This document shows positions 1 through 7,675 of a stretch of DNA of 27,343 bases, in pieces. A program made the translations under genes and the position numbers. The stretch covers positions 1 to 27,343 of the forward strand of contig CAITHY010000035.1 in the NCBI GenBank assembly GCA_903892315.1, in the 5' to 3' direction. A model generated the notes under the pieces. It did no database searches and was not told the DNA's origin. It saw only the letters and a list, made by a program, of their open reading frames with translations. Positions within the stretch are counted from its first letter, which is position 1. Each line of letters starts with the position of its first letter. This DNA comes from an uncultured beta proteobacterium. Lineage in GTDB: Bacteria > Pseudomonadota > Gammaproteobacteria > Burkholderiales > Burkholderiaceae.

Positions 1-55
1 TGGCACCTTTTGCTACACCAAGCACTTCATAAAAATCGCGTTTACTTTTAGGCAC
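1..55 (-). CDS. dnaJ: DnaJ co-chaperone, N-terminal fragment (runs off the left edge)
   Basis: Only the first 18 codons are inside the window. They read MPKSKRDFYEVLGVAKGA, the opening of the J-domain (helix I, typical DFYEVLGV). DnaJ stimulates DnaK ATP hydrolysis and delivers unfolded clients in the cytoplasm. The start is a GTG at 53-55, preceded by a good ribosome binding site (GAGAGG at 64-69, 8 bases away); no ATG in this frame is available nearby. It follows dnaK by 100 bases on the same strand, with an inverted repeat in between. The HPD motif, the Gly/Phe region and the zinc-finger domains all lie beyond the edge and cannot be checked. Identification rests on the short match plus its position behind dnaK, which together make it secure. 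Confidence 0.92.
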   Translation of the reverse strand, partial: MPKSKRDFYEVLGVAKGA

Positions 56-84
56 GGCCTATTCCTCTCAACAACCTGAATGAC

Positions 85-109
85 ACAAGTCGGCACGAGG
101 CCGACTTGT
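85..109 (-). repeat. 10-bp inverted repeat in the dnaK-dnaJ spacer
   Basis: A perfect 10-bp inverted repeat (arms 85-94 and 100-109, 5-base loop) sits between the dnaK stop and the dnaJ start. In the direction of transcription it is not followed by a T-run, so it is not a classical terminator. It more likely acts as an mRNA stability or processing hairpin, or a partial attenuator that lowers dnaJ relative to dnaK (inference). Confidence 0.6.
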
Positions 110-155
110 TATTTAAGTACATCAAAACTACGTTAATGAATAACTGATTACAGAA

Positions 156-2093
156 TTACTTCTTGTCATCAACCTCTTTAAAGTCAGCATCAACAACATC
201 CGCATCAGGGGCAGCACCAGGAGCTGCGCCACCAGGTGTCGCACCAGGGGCAGCGCCACCAGCTTTAGCTTGTTCAGCAGCCATGACTTTTTCGCCTAGC
301 TTCTGACTTGCCTTACCCAAAGCTTCGGTTTTAGCTTCAATCGCTTCTTTGTCGCTACCTTTAATAGCCTCATCTAGGTCTTTCAAAGCCGCTTCGATCG
401 CTTCTTTTTCGGAAGCTTCCAAGCTAGCACCATGCTCTTCCAAGGCCTTCTTAGTTGAGTGAGCCAAGGCATCTGCAGTATTGCGCGCAGTGACCAGCTC
501 AAGGGCTTTCTTATCTTCAGCAGCATTGGCTTCAGCATCCTTCACCATGCGTTGAATTTCTTCCTCAGTCAAACCAGAGTTTGCCTTGATGGTGATCTTG
601 TTCTCTTTACCAGTAGTTTTGTCTTTTGCAGTTACATGCAAAATCCCGTTGGCATCGATGTCAAAGGTCACTTCAATTTGTGGCATACCGCGTTGCGCAG
701 GTGCAATACCTTCTAGGTTAAATTCACCGAGCAACTTGTTTGCAGCGGCCATCTCGCGCTCACCTTGGAAGCACTTAATAGTTACAGCAGGCTGGTTGTC
801 TTCCGCAGTGGAGTAAACCTGTGAATGCTTGGTAGGGATCGTGGTGTTCTTAGGAATCATCTTGGTCATCACGCCACCAAGAGTCTCGATACCCAATGAC
901 AATGGGGTAACGTCCAAGAGCAACACGTCTTTACGATCGCCAGACAATACAGAACCCTGAATTGCGGCACCAACGGCAACAGCTTCATCTGGGTTAACGT
1001 CTTTGCGGGGCTCTTTACCAAAGATTTCTTTTACCTTGTCTTGAACCGCAGGCATACGCGTTTGACCGCCGACCAAAATAACGTCGTCGATATCCGCCAC
1101 ATTTACGCCAGCGTCTTTAATGGCGGTTAAACAAGGGCCAGCTGTACGGCTGATCAACTCCTCAACCAAAGACTCCAACTTGGCACGGGTCAACTTCAAG
1201 TTCAAATGCTTAGGACCGCTAGCATCAGCTGTCACATATGGCAAATTGATTTCAGTCTGCTGTGCAGATGACAATTCGATCTTGGCTTTCTCAGCAGCGT
1301 CTTTCAAACGTTGCAATGCCAATACGTCTTTGCTCAAGTCAACGCCTTGCTCTTTCTTAAACTCGGCAATGATCCAGTCAATGATGCGTTGGTCAAAGTC
1401 TTCGCCACCCAAGAATGTGTCACCGTTGGTAGAGAGCACTTCAAACTGCTTTTCACCGTCAACGTTAGCAATCTCAATGATGGAGACGTCGAATGTACCG
1501 CCGCCCAAGTCATATACAGCGATCTTACGATCCACTTTATCCTGCTTGTCCAAGCCAAATGCCAATGCAGCAGCAGTTGGCTCGTTGATGATGCGCTTCA
1601 CATCTAAGCCAGCAATACGGCCAGCATCTTTAGTTGCCTGACGTTGACTATCGTTAAAGTAAGCAGGAACAGTAATCACTGCTTCTGTCACTTCTTCACC
1701 CAGATAGTCTTCCGCAGTTTTCTTCATCTTGCGTAAGATTTCAGCGGACACTTGTTGTGGCGCCATTTTCTTGTCGCGCGCTTGAACCCATGCGTCACCA
1801 TTATCAGCAGCAATAATTGAATAAGGCATCAAGCTGATGTCTTTTTGCACTTCAGGATCTGTAAATTTACGACCCATCAAACGCTTCACTGCGTAAATGG
1901 TGTTTTTAGGATTCGTCACTGATTGACGTTTTGCTGGTGCACCAACCAATACCTCACCATCCTCAACGTAAGCGATGATGGATGGAGTTGTACGACCGCC
2001 TTCAGCGTTCTCAACTACTTTAGGTGCATTGTTTTCAACGACTGAAACGCATGAATTCGTGGTTCCTAAGTCGATTCCGATTATCTTTCCCAT
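156..2093 (-). CDS. dnaK: Molecular chaperone DnaK (Hsp70)
   Basis: ATP-dependent cytoplasmic chaperone that binds exposed hydrophobic peptides and works with DnaJ and the exchange factor GrpE. At 645 aa it has the usual bacterial length. The nucleotide-binding domain shows the phosphate-1 motif ([10 protein letters not shown], residues 6-15), the phosphate-2 motif (DLGGGTFD, 195-202) and the adenosine motif ([14 protein letters not shown]). The interdomain linker and substrate domain follow ([18 protein letters not shown]). The tail is rich in Gly, Ala and Pro and ends in the conserved [10 protein letters not shown]. The ATG start at 2091-2093 is preceded by GGAG about 6 bases away. A sigma-32 promoter lies about 60 bases upstream and a terminator separates it from grpE, so it can be transcribed alone with dnaJ. 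Several long open frames on the opposite strand here are by-products of dnaK codon structure. Confidence 0.99.
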   Translation of the reverse strand: MGKIIGIDLGTTNSCVSVVENNAPKVVENAEGGRTTPSIIAYVEDGEVLVGAPAKRQSVTNPKNTIYAVKRLMGRKFTDPEVQKDISLMPYSIIAADNGDAWVQARDKKMAPQQVSAEILRKMKKTAEDYLGEEVTEAVITVPAYFNDSQRQATKDAGRIAGLDVKRIINEPTAAALAFGLDKQDKVDRKIAVYDLGGGTFDVSIIEIANVDGEKQFEVLSTNGDTFLGGEDFDQRIIDWIIAEFKKEQGVDLSKDVLALQRLKDAAEKAKIELSSAQQTEINLPYVTADASGPKHLNLKLTRAKLESLVEELISRTAGPCLTAIKDAGVNVADIDDVILVGGQTRMPAVQDKVKEIFGKEPRKDVNPDEAVAVGAAIQGSVLSGDRKDVLLLDVTPLSLGIETLGGVMTKMIPKNTTIPTKHSQVYSTAEDNQPAVTIKCFQGEREMAAANKLLGEFNLEGIAPAQRGMPQIEVTFDIDANGILHVTAKDKTTGKENKITIKANSGLTEEEIQRMVKDAEANAAEDKKALELVTARNTADALAHSTKKALEEHGASLEASEKEAIEAALKDLDEAIKGSDKEAIEAKTEALGKASQKLGEKVMAAEQAKAGGAAPGATPGGAAPGAAPDADVVDADFKEVDDKK

Positions 2094-2152
2094 AATTGCT
2101 CCAAAGAATTAAATTGTTTTGTTGTACTGATGAATATTTCGATACCCAGTAA

Positions 2153-2178
2153 ATGGGGTCTAAAAAAGGGATTTCAAG
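2153..2178 (-). promoter_or_regulatory. Sigma-32 heat-shock promoter of dnaK
   Basis: On the minus strand a CTTGAA box (2173-2178) and a CCCCAT box (2153-2158, continuing TTA) are separated by exactly 14 bases. This matches the known RpoH consensus (CTTGAA, 13-15 bases, CCCCAT). Transcription would begin near 2146, giving an untranslated leader of about 50 bases before dnaK. Confidence 0.88.
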
Positions 2179-2192
2179 GGGGGATAAAGAGC

Positions 2193-2218
2193 AAAAAAGG
2201 CAGAAATCTGCCCTTTTT
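2193..2218 (-). terminator. Intrinsic terminator after grpE
   Basis: Read on the minus strand, this has a GGCAG/CTGCC core with a 4-base loop, extended by one G-U pair and five A-T pairs, and the 3' arm is a six-T tract. It lies 24 bases after the grpE stop codon and just upstream of the dnaK promoter. The near symmetry means it might also work weakly in the other direction. Confidence 0.8.
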
Positions 2219-2241
2219 GTGTCTTTTTTAGGTTTTTACGC

Positions 2242-2790
2242 TTATTTAGGGGCGCTAACCGTCACTAAAGCAGGTCTTAGAACCCGATCGGCCACGGTAA
2301 AGCCACGTTGCAACACAGAAACCACCGTGTTGGACTCTTGTTCGGAAGGTACTGAAGCAATAGCCTGGTGGTGATGCGGATCAAACTTATCCCCAACCGC
2401 AGGATTAATTTCTGTCATACGACCTTTTTCAAAAGCAGACAGCAGCTGCTTAAGGGTAATTTCCAAACCCTCTTTGAAGGCTTTGGCATCACCAGCATCC
2501 GTGCTCAATGCAGCATAAAGACTATCAGTCACAGGCACCAAATGCTCTGCAAAACTTTCAATCGCAAATTTATGCGCCTTCGCAATATCTTCCACGGCAC
2601 GGCGACGAATATTCTCCCCTTCGGCCTTGGCACGCAAGAAATTGTCTTGCAACTCGCCAATCTTTTGATTGAGTTCGGCAATTTCCTGTTCAGGCGTCTT
2701 TACAGCCGGAGTTTCTGCTGCTGTTTCAGCAGCTGGCTCTGGAGCAGGATTCTCTTGCTCTGGGGATGGATTTTGGTTTTCTTGTGTCAT
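2242..2790 (-). CDS. grpE: Nucleotide exchange factor GrpE
   Basis: GrpE dimers release ADP from DnaK and so reset the chaperone cycle; the long helices are thought to act as a thermosensor. The 182-aa product has the expected layout: a disordered N-terminus rich in Glu, Pro and Ala (residues 1-35), a long heptad-rich coiled coil (about 36-95, with [17 protein letters not shown]) and a C-terminal beta domain with the family signature around [15 protein letters not shown] and the closing [12 protein letters not shown]. The ATG is at 2788-2790; I see no strong Shine-Dalgarno sequence in front of it. It has its own sigma-32 promoter within the end of hemH and is followed by a terminator before dnaK. 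Confidence 0.98.
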   Translation of the reverse strand: MTQENQNPSPEQENPAPEPAAETAAETPAVKTPEQEIAELNQKIGELQDNFLRAKAEGENIRRRAVEDIAKAHKFAIESFAEHLVPVTDSLYAALSTDAGDAKAFKEGLEITLKQLLSAFEKGRMTEINPAVGDKFDPHHHQAIASVPSEQESNTVVSVLQRGFTVADRVLRPALVTVSAPK

Positions 2791-2835
2791 GGATGCTATT
2801 TTACTTTTCTATAAGGATCGCTATTACTTTGCAAT

Positions 2836-2861
2836 ATGGGGTCGATCAATTTAATTTCAAG
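2836..2861 (-). promoter_or_regulatory. Sigma-32 heat-shock promoter of grpE, overlapping the hemH stop
   Basis: The minus strand carries CTTGAA (2856-2861) and CCCCAT (2836-2841, continuing AT) with a 14-base spacer, the same geometry as the dnaK promoter. The TGA inside CTTGAA is the stop codon of hemH (2857-2859). The predicted leader is roughly 40 bases. Confidence 0.88.
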
Positions 2862-3951
2862 ACTTCATTCTTTCAGCAATTTCAGCTCTTTCATGGCGCT
2901 TCGCTAATACAGCATCAGACTCCACTCCTAAAGACCAGCCTTGCAGATGGTGATGGGCAATATCGCCCAGAGCCTCTATCCACTTGGGATTGCTGTTTAA
3001 ACAAGGAATGTAGCGGTAGTCTTTACCACCATATTCTAAGAAGATTTCACGAGCCTCCATTGCAATCTCTTCGAGCGTTTCCAAGCAATCGGCCGGAAAA
3101 CCAGGACAAAAAATATCAATGCGCTGACAACCTTCTTTAGCTAACTTTTCAATGGTAGGAGCTGTATAGGGCTTTAACCATTCCGCCTTACCAAAACGGG
3201 ATTGGAAAGTCACAATGTATTGCCCAGGCTCTAAGCCTAAAGATTCGCCCAGCAAGCGTCCTGTTTTTAAGCACTCGCAATGATAGGGATCACCCTTCAT
3301 GAGATTACGTTTAGGCAGGCCATGAAACGACATGACTAAACGATCGCCGTTTGCAAAATCAGGACGACTATCTTTATCCCAGCTCGACAATACTTGATCG
3401 CGCAGCGCAGAAATGTAGGCGGGATTGTCGTGATAATGTTTAACTAAACGTAGTTCAGGTTGGTCGCGCCAAGTACCAAGAACACGAAACACTTCATCAA
3501 AGCTGGACGCCGTTGTTGTGGCCGAGTATTGGGGATACAAGGGTAATAACAATAAGCGCTCCATCCCCTGTGCCTTTAAGCTTTCAAGGGCCGCCTGTGT
3601 GGACGGCTGGCCGTAGCGCATTGCTAAATCTACCAAGATGGTATGACCCTCATTAGCAAACTTCTCACCCAATTCTTTTGCTTGCAAGCGCGAGTAGTGC
3701 ATTAATGGAGAGCCTAGTTTTGGCAACCAAATAGAGGCATATTTTTTTGCGGACGCGCTGCTGCGGATAGGCAAAATAATGCCGTTCAAAATACACCACC
3801 AAATAATGCGTGGAATTTCTACTACGCGTGGATCAGAAAGAAATTCTTTTAAATAGGCACGCACTGCTTTGGATGTTGGAGCAGATGGCGTCCCTAAATT
3901 CAATAGTAAAACTGCGGTTTTGGATGCACGTAAATGCGGATTCGGATTCAA
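2857..3951 (-). CDS. hemH: Ferrochelatase (protoheme ferro-lyase)
   Basis: Inserts Fe(II) into protoporphyrin IX, the last step of protoheme synthesis. The 364-aa protein shows the N-terminal AVLLLNLGTP motif, the metal-binding His in SFHGLP (H210) and the acidic pair in ADCLETLEE (E291/E295), plus the family segment around QSRFGKAEWLKP. Length and motifs fit the class of bacterial ferrochelatases without a C-terminal iron-sulphur extension. The start is unusual: an in-frame TAG lies 15 bases upstream, and the only plausible initiation codon before the conserved core is a TTG at 3949-3951, with only a weak GAGA upstream. It lies 51 bases after hrcA, so it is probably co-transcribed with it, and its last codons carry the grpE promoter. 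Confidence 0.96.
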   Translation of the reverse strand: MNPNPHLRASKTAVLLLNLGTPSAPTSKAVRAYLKEFLSDPRVVEIPRIIWWCILNGIILPIRSSASAKKYASIWLPKLGSPLMHYSRLQAKELGEKFANEGHTILVDLAMRYGQPSTQAALESLKAQGMERLLLLPLYPQYSATTTASSFDEVFRVLGTWRDQPELRLVKHYHDNPAYISALRDQVLSSWDKDSRPDFANGDRLVMSFHGLPKRNLMKGDPYHCECLKTGRLLGESLGLEPGQYIVTFQSRFGKAEWLKPYTAPTIEKLAKEGCQRIDIFCPGFPADCLETLEEIAMEAREIFLEYGGKDYRYIPCLNSNPKWIEALGDIAHHHLQGWSLGVESDAVLAKRHERAEIAERMKS

Positions 3952-3978
3952 GATGTGTTGTCTCTAGTAATGAGTTTT

Positions 3979-3998
3979 AAATTTAAGAAGTTAAATTT
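3979..3998. repeat. AT-only perfect palindrome in the hrcA-hemH gap
   Basis: Two perfect 8-base arms made only of A and T (3979-3986 and 3991-3998) flank a 4-base loop, about 28 bases upstream of the hemH start. There is no adjacent T-run in either direction that would make it a standard terminator. It could be an operator, an AT-rich promoter element or an RNA hairpin; nothing in the sequence decides this. Confidence 0.5.
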
Positions 3999-4002
3999 GC
4001 AA

Positions 4003-5013
4003 TTAGGAGCTTAAGGCACCCGAAAGTAATTTTGAGGTGATATCCACAATGGGAATGACTCGGTCATATGCCATACGGGTTGGGCCAATAACGCCCAGCG
4101 TACCTACCACTTGACCGTCTACGCTATACGGCGCGCTGATCACAGCGAGGTCCTCATATGGCAAGAGATCGCTTTCACCGCCAATAAAAATTTGAATACC
4201 ATCCGCATGACTGGATATATCAAGTAATTGCATGAGTACCGATTTTTGCTCCAACATATCAAACATCTTGCGCAACTTATCAAGATTGGAACTTAAATCC
4301 CCAACATTGAGCAAGCGACGCTCGCCAGACAAAACCATATCGCCCCGGCCCATGTCGTAATCAGCAACACCGGTTTGCAATGCTAAAGCCATCAATCCAG
4401 CAATATCGGTACGCAAATTATCCAAGTCGGATTTCAGATGCATGCGGACTTGATCAAAACTTTTTCCAGCAAACTGGGCGTTGATAAAGTTACCTGCCTC
4501 AATGAGCTGGCTCGGTGTGTAATCCTGAGTTGTTGGCAATATGCGATTTTGTACATCACCCTCTGGCGTCACCATGATGAGCAAAATCTTGCCCTCACCC
4601 AAGCGCAAGAATTCAATGTGTTTAAAAACCTGAGCCCGCTTAGGCGTCATCACCACCCCAGCAAAATGGGTCAAGTTGGACAAAATCTGCGCTGCTGAGT
4701 TCAACACTCTTTGAGGGGAATCTGGCAAAAGACCCTTTTCAACCTCTCGAGCAGCCATCGCCTCCAGGGGGCGGACGGTCACCATGGTATCTACAAAGAG
4801 GCGGTAGCCTCGGGGGGTTGGAATACGGCCAGCGGAAGTATGGGGGCTAGTAACCAGCCCCATATCCTCCAAATCCGCCATCACATTGCGGATAGTGGCT
4901 GCAGAGAGGTCCAAACCCGAGAATCTCGATAGCGTGCGCGAGCCAATAGGCTGGCCCTCCTCGATATAGCGCTCGATGAGAGTTTTTAGTAAGGCGCGGG
5001 AACGTTCATCCAT
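4003..5013 (-). CDS. hrcA: Heat-inducible transcription repressor HrcA
   Basis: HrcA binds the CIRCE palindrome and represses chaperone genes, in many bacteria groESL; its folding depends on GroEL. The 336-aa product has the N-terminal winged helix-turn-helix ([19 protein letters not shown], then [15 protein letters not shown] and [17 protein letters not shown]), followed by a GAF-like middle region and the C-terminal signature ending in [16 protein letters not shown]. Full length for the family. The ATG at 5011-5013 has no clear Shine-Dalgarno sequence. It heads the minus-strand heat-shock cluster and diverges from nadK across 37 bases. I find no full CIRCE element in the window, so its targets are probably elsewhere (for example groESL), while grpE and dnaK rely on sigma-32. 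Confidence 0.98.
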   Translation of the reverse strand: MDERSRALLKTLIERYIEEGQPIGSRTLSRFSGLDLSAATIRNVMADLEDMGLVTSPHTSAGRIPTPRGYRLFVDTMVTVRPLEAMAAREVEKGLLPDSPQRVLNSAAQILSNLTHFAGVVMTPKRAQVFKHIEFLRLGEGKILLIMVTPEGDVQNRILPTTQDYTPSQLIEAGNFINAQFAGKSFDQVRMHLKSDLDNLRTDIAGLMALALQTGVADYDMGRGDMVLSGERRLLNVGDLSSNLDKLRKMFDMLEQKSVLMQLLDISSHADGIQIFIGGESDLLPYEDLAVISAPYSVDGQVVGTLGVIGPTRMAYDRVIPIVDITSKLLSGALSS

Positions 5014-5050
5014 GGTGGAAGGGATTTTATGCCTATGGTTTAATCGTTAT

Positions 5051-5956
5051 ATGTTAAGCCCATCCCCAAATTCCAGCAAAAAGGCATTTAGCCGAGTTGC
5101 GCTTGTCGGCAAATTTCATGCTGATGGCATTGAGGAGCACCTGAAAGACCTGGCCAAAGTGGTCTCTGGATTGGGTTGTGAGGTCTTTATTGAGTCTGAG
5201 ACAGCCAATCACCTTGGATTGAACGACTACCCCACAAAAACAGCGAAAGATTTTGCTGGAGCAATTGACCTGGTTGTTGTTTTGGGAGGTGATGGCACCA
5301 TGCTGGGCATTGCACGGCAAATAGCGGGCAGCAACGTTCCGCTAGTTGGTATCAATATGGGTCGCCTTGGTTACATGACTGATATTCCAATTCAATCGGT
5401 TCAGACTACGCTACCCAAAATTATTGCTGGGGAATACGAAGCCGATACGCGCACTTTGCTCGATGCCGTAGTTCTTCGTAATGGCAAAGAAATTAATCGT
5501 GGGTTAGCACTCAATGATGTTGTTGTGAATCGCTCTGGAATTTCAGGAATGGTGGAGTTGGCAGTACATGTCAATGGCTCTTTTATGTACAACCAACGCT
5601 CCGATGGTTTGATCGTATCGACACCTACTGGCTCAACCGCTTATGCACTTTCAGCTGGCGGGCCTATTTTGCATCCGCATGTTGCCGGAATATTACTGGC
5701 CCCAATTGCACCACACTCACTCTCTAATCGTCCTATTGTTTTGCCACAAGATAGCGTTACTGTAATTGAGGTAGTGAATGGACTTGAAGTCATTGTCAAT
5801 TTCGACATGCAATCACAAACTCATTTAAAAAGCGGCGACAAGGTTGAAGTACGTCAATCAGACAAAACAATCGCCCTATTACACCCCGGCAATCACAGCG
5901 ACTACAAAACATTGCGTGAGAAATTGCACTGGAATGAGTATCCATCGACATTTTGA
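5051..5956 (+). CDS. nadK: NAD kinase
   Basis: Phosphorylates NAD to NADP with ATP (or polyphosphate) in the cytoplasm. The 301-aa product has the catalytic GGDGTML motif, the NMGRLGYMTD segment, the conserved ALNDVV and the SDGLIVSTPTGSTAYALSAGGP block that binds nucleotide. The open frame extends upstream to 4976, but I chose the ATG at 5051 because the longer version would overlap the start of hrcA and add an unconserved 25-residue leader; 301 aa is typical of the family. No strong ribosome binding site is visible at either start. The stop codon lies inside the loop of a terminator hairpin. Confidence 0.97.
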   Translation: MLSPSPNSSKKAFSRVALVGKFHADGIEEHLKDLAKVVSGLGCEVFIESETANHLGLNDYPTKTAKDFAGAIDLVVVLGGDGTMLGIARQIAGSNVPLVGINMGRLGYMTDIPIQSVQTTLPKIIAGEYEADTRTLLDAVVLRNGKEINRGLALNDVVVNRSGISGMVELAVHVNGSFMYNQRSDGLIVSTPTGSTAYALSAGGPILHPHVAGILLAPIAPHSLSNRPIVLPQDSVTVIEVVNGLEVIVNFDMQSQTHLKSGDKVEVRQSDKTIALLHPGNHSDYKTLREKLHWNEYPSTF

Positions 5957-5969
5957 TGTCGAGTTTTTT
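5945..5969 (+). terminator. Intrinsic terminator overlapping the nadK stop codon
   Basis: A perfect 7-bp stem (TCGACAT 5945-5951, ATGTCGA 5956-5962) with a TTTG loop is followed, after one G, by six T (5964-5969). The nadK TGA (5954-5956) runs from the loop into the 3' arm. The stem has only three G-C pairs, so it may be leaky, and recN begins 14 bases later. Confidence 0.6.
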
Positions 5970-5982
5970 GCTACGCTAATAC

Positions 5983-7653
5983 ATGCTTCAAACCATCTCA
6001 CTTCGTGACTTTGTCATTGTTGACCAGCTAGAGCTAGACTTCTCTAGCGGCTTTACCGTACTCACCGGAGAGACCGGCGCAGGCAAATCGATTCTGCTTG
6101 ATGCCCTCGGTTTAGTGCTGGGTGAGCGCGCCGATAGCAGCCAAATACGGGAAGGCAGTAACCGCGCAGAAATTTCTGCAGTATTTCGTATTGAGCCAGA
6201 GCTAGTCCAATCGTTTAGTCAATGGCTTGACGCCCAAGGCTTCCCATTGGAGGATGAGGGGCAAAGCTTATTACTCAAGAGAACCGTAGAAGGCAATGGA
6301 CGCAGTCGTGCTTTTATTAATGGCAGCGTTGCCACACTAGTGCAATTGCGCGAAGCAGGCGATCAACTAGTAGATATTCACGGGCAACATGCCCACCAAC
6401 TCTTATTAAAGGGTGGAGCTCAACGCGAACTTCTCGATCGTCACGCTGGCTTACTACCACTCGCTACAGAGGTAGCCCAAACATTTAAAACACTTGCTGA
6501 CTCCCGTCGTCGCTTAGAGCAAGCTGAAAATGCAGGTCAAGATGTTGAACGCGAGCGTGAGCGTCTTGAATGGCAACTAGAAGAGCTGACCGAGCTTTCA
6601 CCGCAAGAGGGTGAATGGGCCAACATTCAAAGCGAGCACGCGCGCTTAGCCAATGGGGCAAAACTGATTGGCGGCTGCCAAGAGGCAATTGATATATTGA
6701 GCGATGCCGATAATTCTCTGGAATCCACCTTATCGAAGGTATGCACTAATGTAAGCGCTCTGGCTGAGCATGATTCCGCATTAGGCGAGATCAATCAAGC
6801 TCTTGAGTCAGCCAGCATTCAGTTAGATGAAGCCATTCACGGCCTTAATCGTTACTTACAAAAGATTGATTTAGATCCTGCTCGACTTTCTGAAGTTGAG
6901 GAGCGTATGCAGGCATTGCATAGTACGGCCCGTAAATACCGTGCAGAAGTAGATGAACTACCAAAACTCCTTTTGGAGACATCAGAGCGACTAGATGCTG
7001 TCACTGCGTCCCAAAATATTGAGGTACTCCGAGAACAAGTTCAACAAGAAGAGGCTGCTTATTTAAAGCTGGCAAAACAGCTCTCGCAAAAACGGGGCAA
7101 AGCAGCGAAGGAGCTCGGCGATTTGGTGACTAATGCCATGCAAGATTTATCTATGGCAGGTGGTCGCTTGGAGATTGCCCTGGCACCCCTTAACGAGGGC
7201 GGATCCCATGGTCTCGAGCAAATTGAATTCCTGGTTGCAGGTCATGCTGGTAGCACCCCTCGCTCACTTGCTAAGGTCGCCTCTGGCGGTGAGTTAGCCC
7301 GCATTAGCCTAGCCATAAGCGTCATTACGAGCAAAGCCTCATTCACGCCTACGCTCATCTTTGATGAAGTGGATGCCGGCATTGGTGGAGCGGTTGCTGA
7401 AACGGTTGGCAAACTATTGCACCAATTGGGTCAATCCCACCAAATCTTATGTGTAACCCATTTGCCACAGGTAGCCGCTCAAGGCAATCACCACCTCAAA
7501 GTGAGTAAATCTCAAAACAGTGAGAAGACGGTATCGCAAGTGCAGATCTTGGGTAGGGCTGAACGGGTTGAAGAAGTGGCTCGTATGCTTGGTGGCGCTA
7601 CCATTACCGATACCACTCGTCGTCATGCCCGTGAGTTGCTAGAGCAAAACTAA
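5983..7653 (+). CDS. recN: DNA repair protein RecN (SMC-like ATPase)
   Basis: RecN is an SMC-family ATPase that acts early at DNA double-strand breaks and helps hold sister DNA together for RecA-dependent repair. The 556-aa product has a Walker A site (GETGAGKS, residues 29-36), a central region of long coiled-coil helices (about 160-380), the ABC signature (SGGEL, near 434) and Walker B (IFDEVDAGIGG, D461-E462), then the switch histidine in VTHLPQVAAQ. Length matches the family. The ATG at 5983 has no obvious Shine-Dalgarno sequence. It follows nadK by 26 bases, a common beta- and gammaproteobacterial arrangement. I see no LexA box (CTGT-N8-ACAG) immediately upstream, so SOS control is not evident from this spacer. 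Confidence 0.98.
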   Translation: MLQTISLRDFVIVDQLELDFSSGFTVLTGETGAGKSILLDALGLVLGERADSSQIREGSNRAEISAVFRIEPELVQSFSQWLDAQGFPLEDEGQSLLLKRTVEGNGRSRAFINGSVATLVQLREAGDQLVDIHGQHAHQLLLKGGAQRELLDRHAGLLPLATEVAQTFKTLADSRRRLEQAENAGQDVERERERLEWQLEELTELSPQEGEWANIQSEHARLANGAKLIGGCQEAIDILSDADNSLESTLSKVCTNVSALAEHDSALGEINQALESASIQLDEAIHGLNRYLQKIDLDPARLSEVEERMQALHSTARKYRAEVDELPKLLLETSERLDAVTASQNIEVLREQVQQEEAAYLKLAKQLSQKRGKAAKELGDLVTNAMQDLSMAGGRLEIALAPLNEGGSHGLEQIEFLVAGHAGSTPRSLAKVASGGELARISLAISVITSKASFTPTLIFDEVDAGIGGAVAETVGKLLHQLGQSHQILCVTHLPQVAAQGNHHLKVSKSQNSEKTVSQVQILGRAERVEEVARMLGGATITDTTRRHARELLEQN

Positions 7654-7675
7654 ATCTACATTAGCTCTAGCCAAC
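7635..7675. repeat. Inverted repeat joining the ends of recN and glnE
   Basis: Arms at 7635-7645 and 7664-7675 pair over 11 bp with one bulged C around an 18-base loop. The left arm is the end of recN, the right arm contains the glnE TAG stop, and the loop holds the recN TAA. No T-run follows in either direction. It may protect both converging mRNA ends or slow readthrough. Confidence 0.5.

Noticed and set aside
1120..1641. 173-aa open frame on the plus strand inside dnaK
   Set aside because: It is antisense to a highly conserved gene, has no recognisable domain and is explained by dnaK codon bias.
4976..5050. Upstream extension of nadK by 25 residues
   Set aside because: It would overlap the start of hrcA on the other strand, and the added residues look unlike NAD kinase; the ATG at 5051 gives a normal length.
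5504..5512. TTAGCACTC, an exact left half of a CIRCE element, inside nadK
   Set aside because: The bases nine positions further on do not resemble the required right half GAGTGCTAA, and the site is in the middle of a coding region.
5953..5982. TTGATG and TAATAC 18 bases apart before recN
   Set aside because: The -10 box would touch the ATG, placing the transcription start inside the gene, and the -35 lies in the nadK terminator stem.
5957..5982. LexA (SOS) box upstream of recN
   Set aside because: No CTGT-N8-ACAG-like palindrome is visible in the short spacer.
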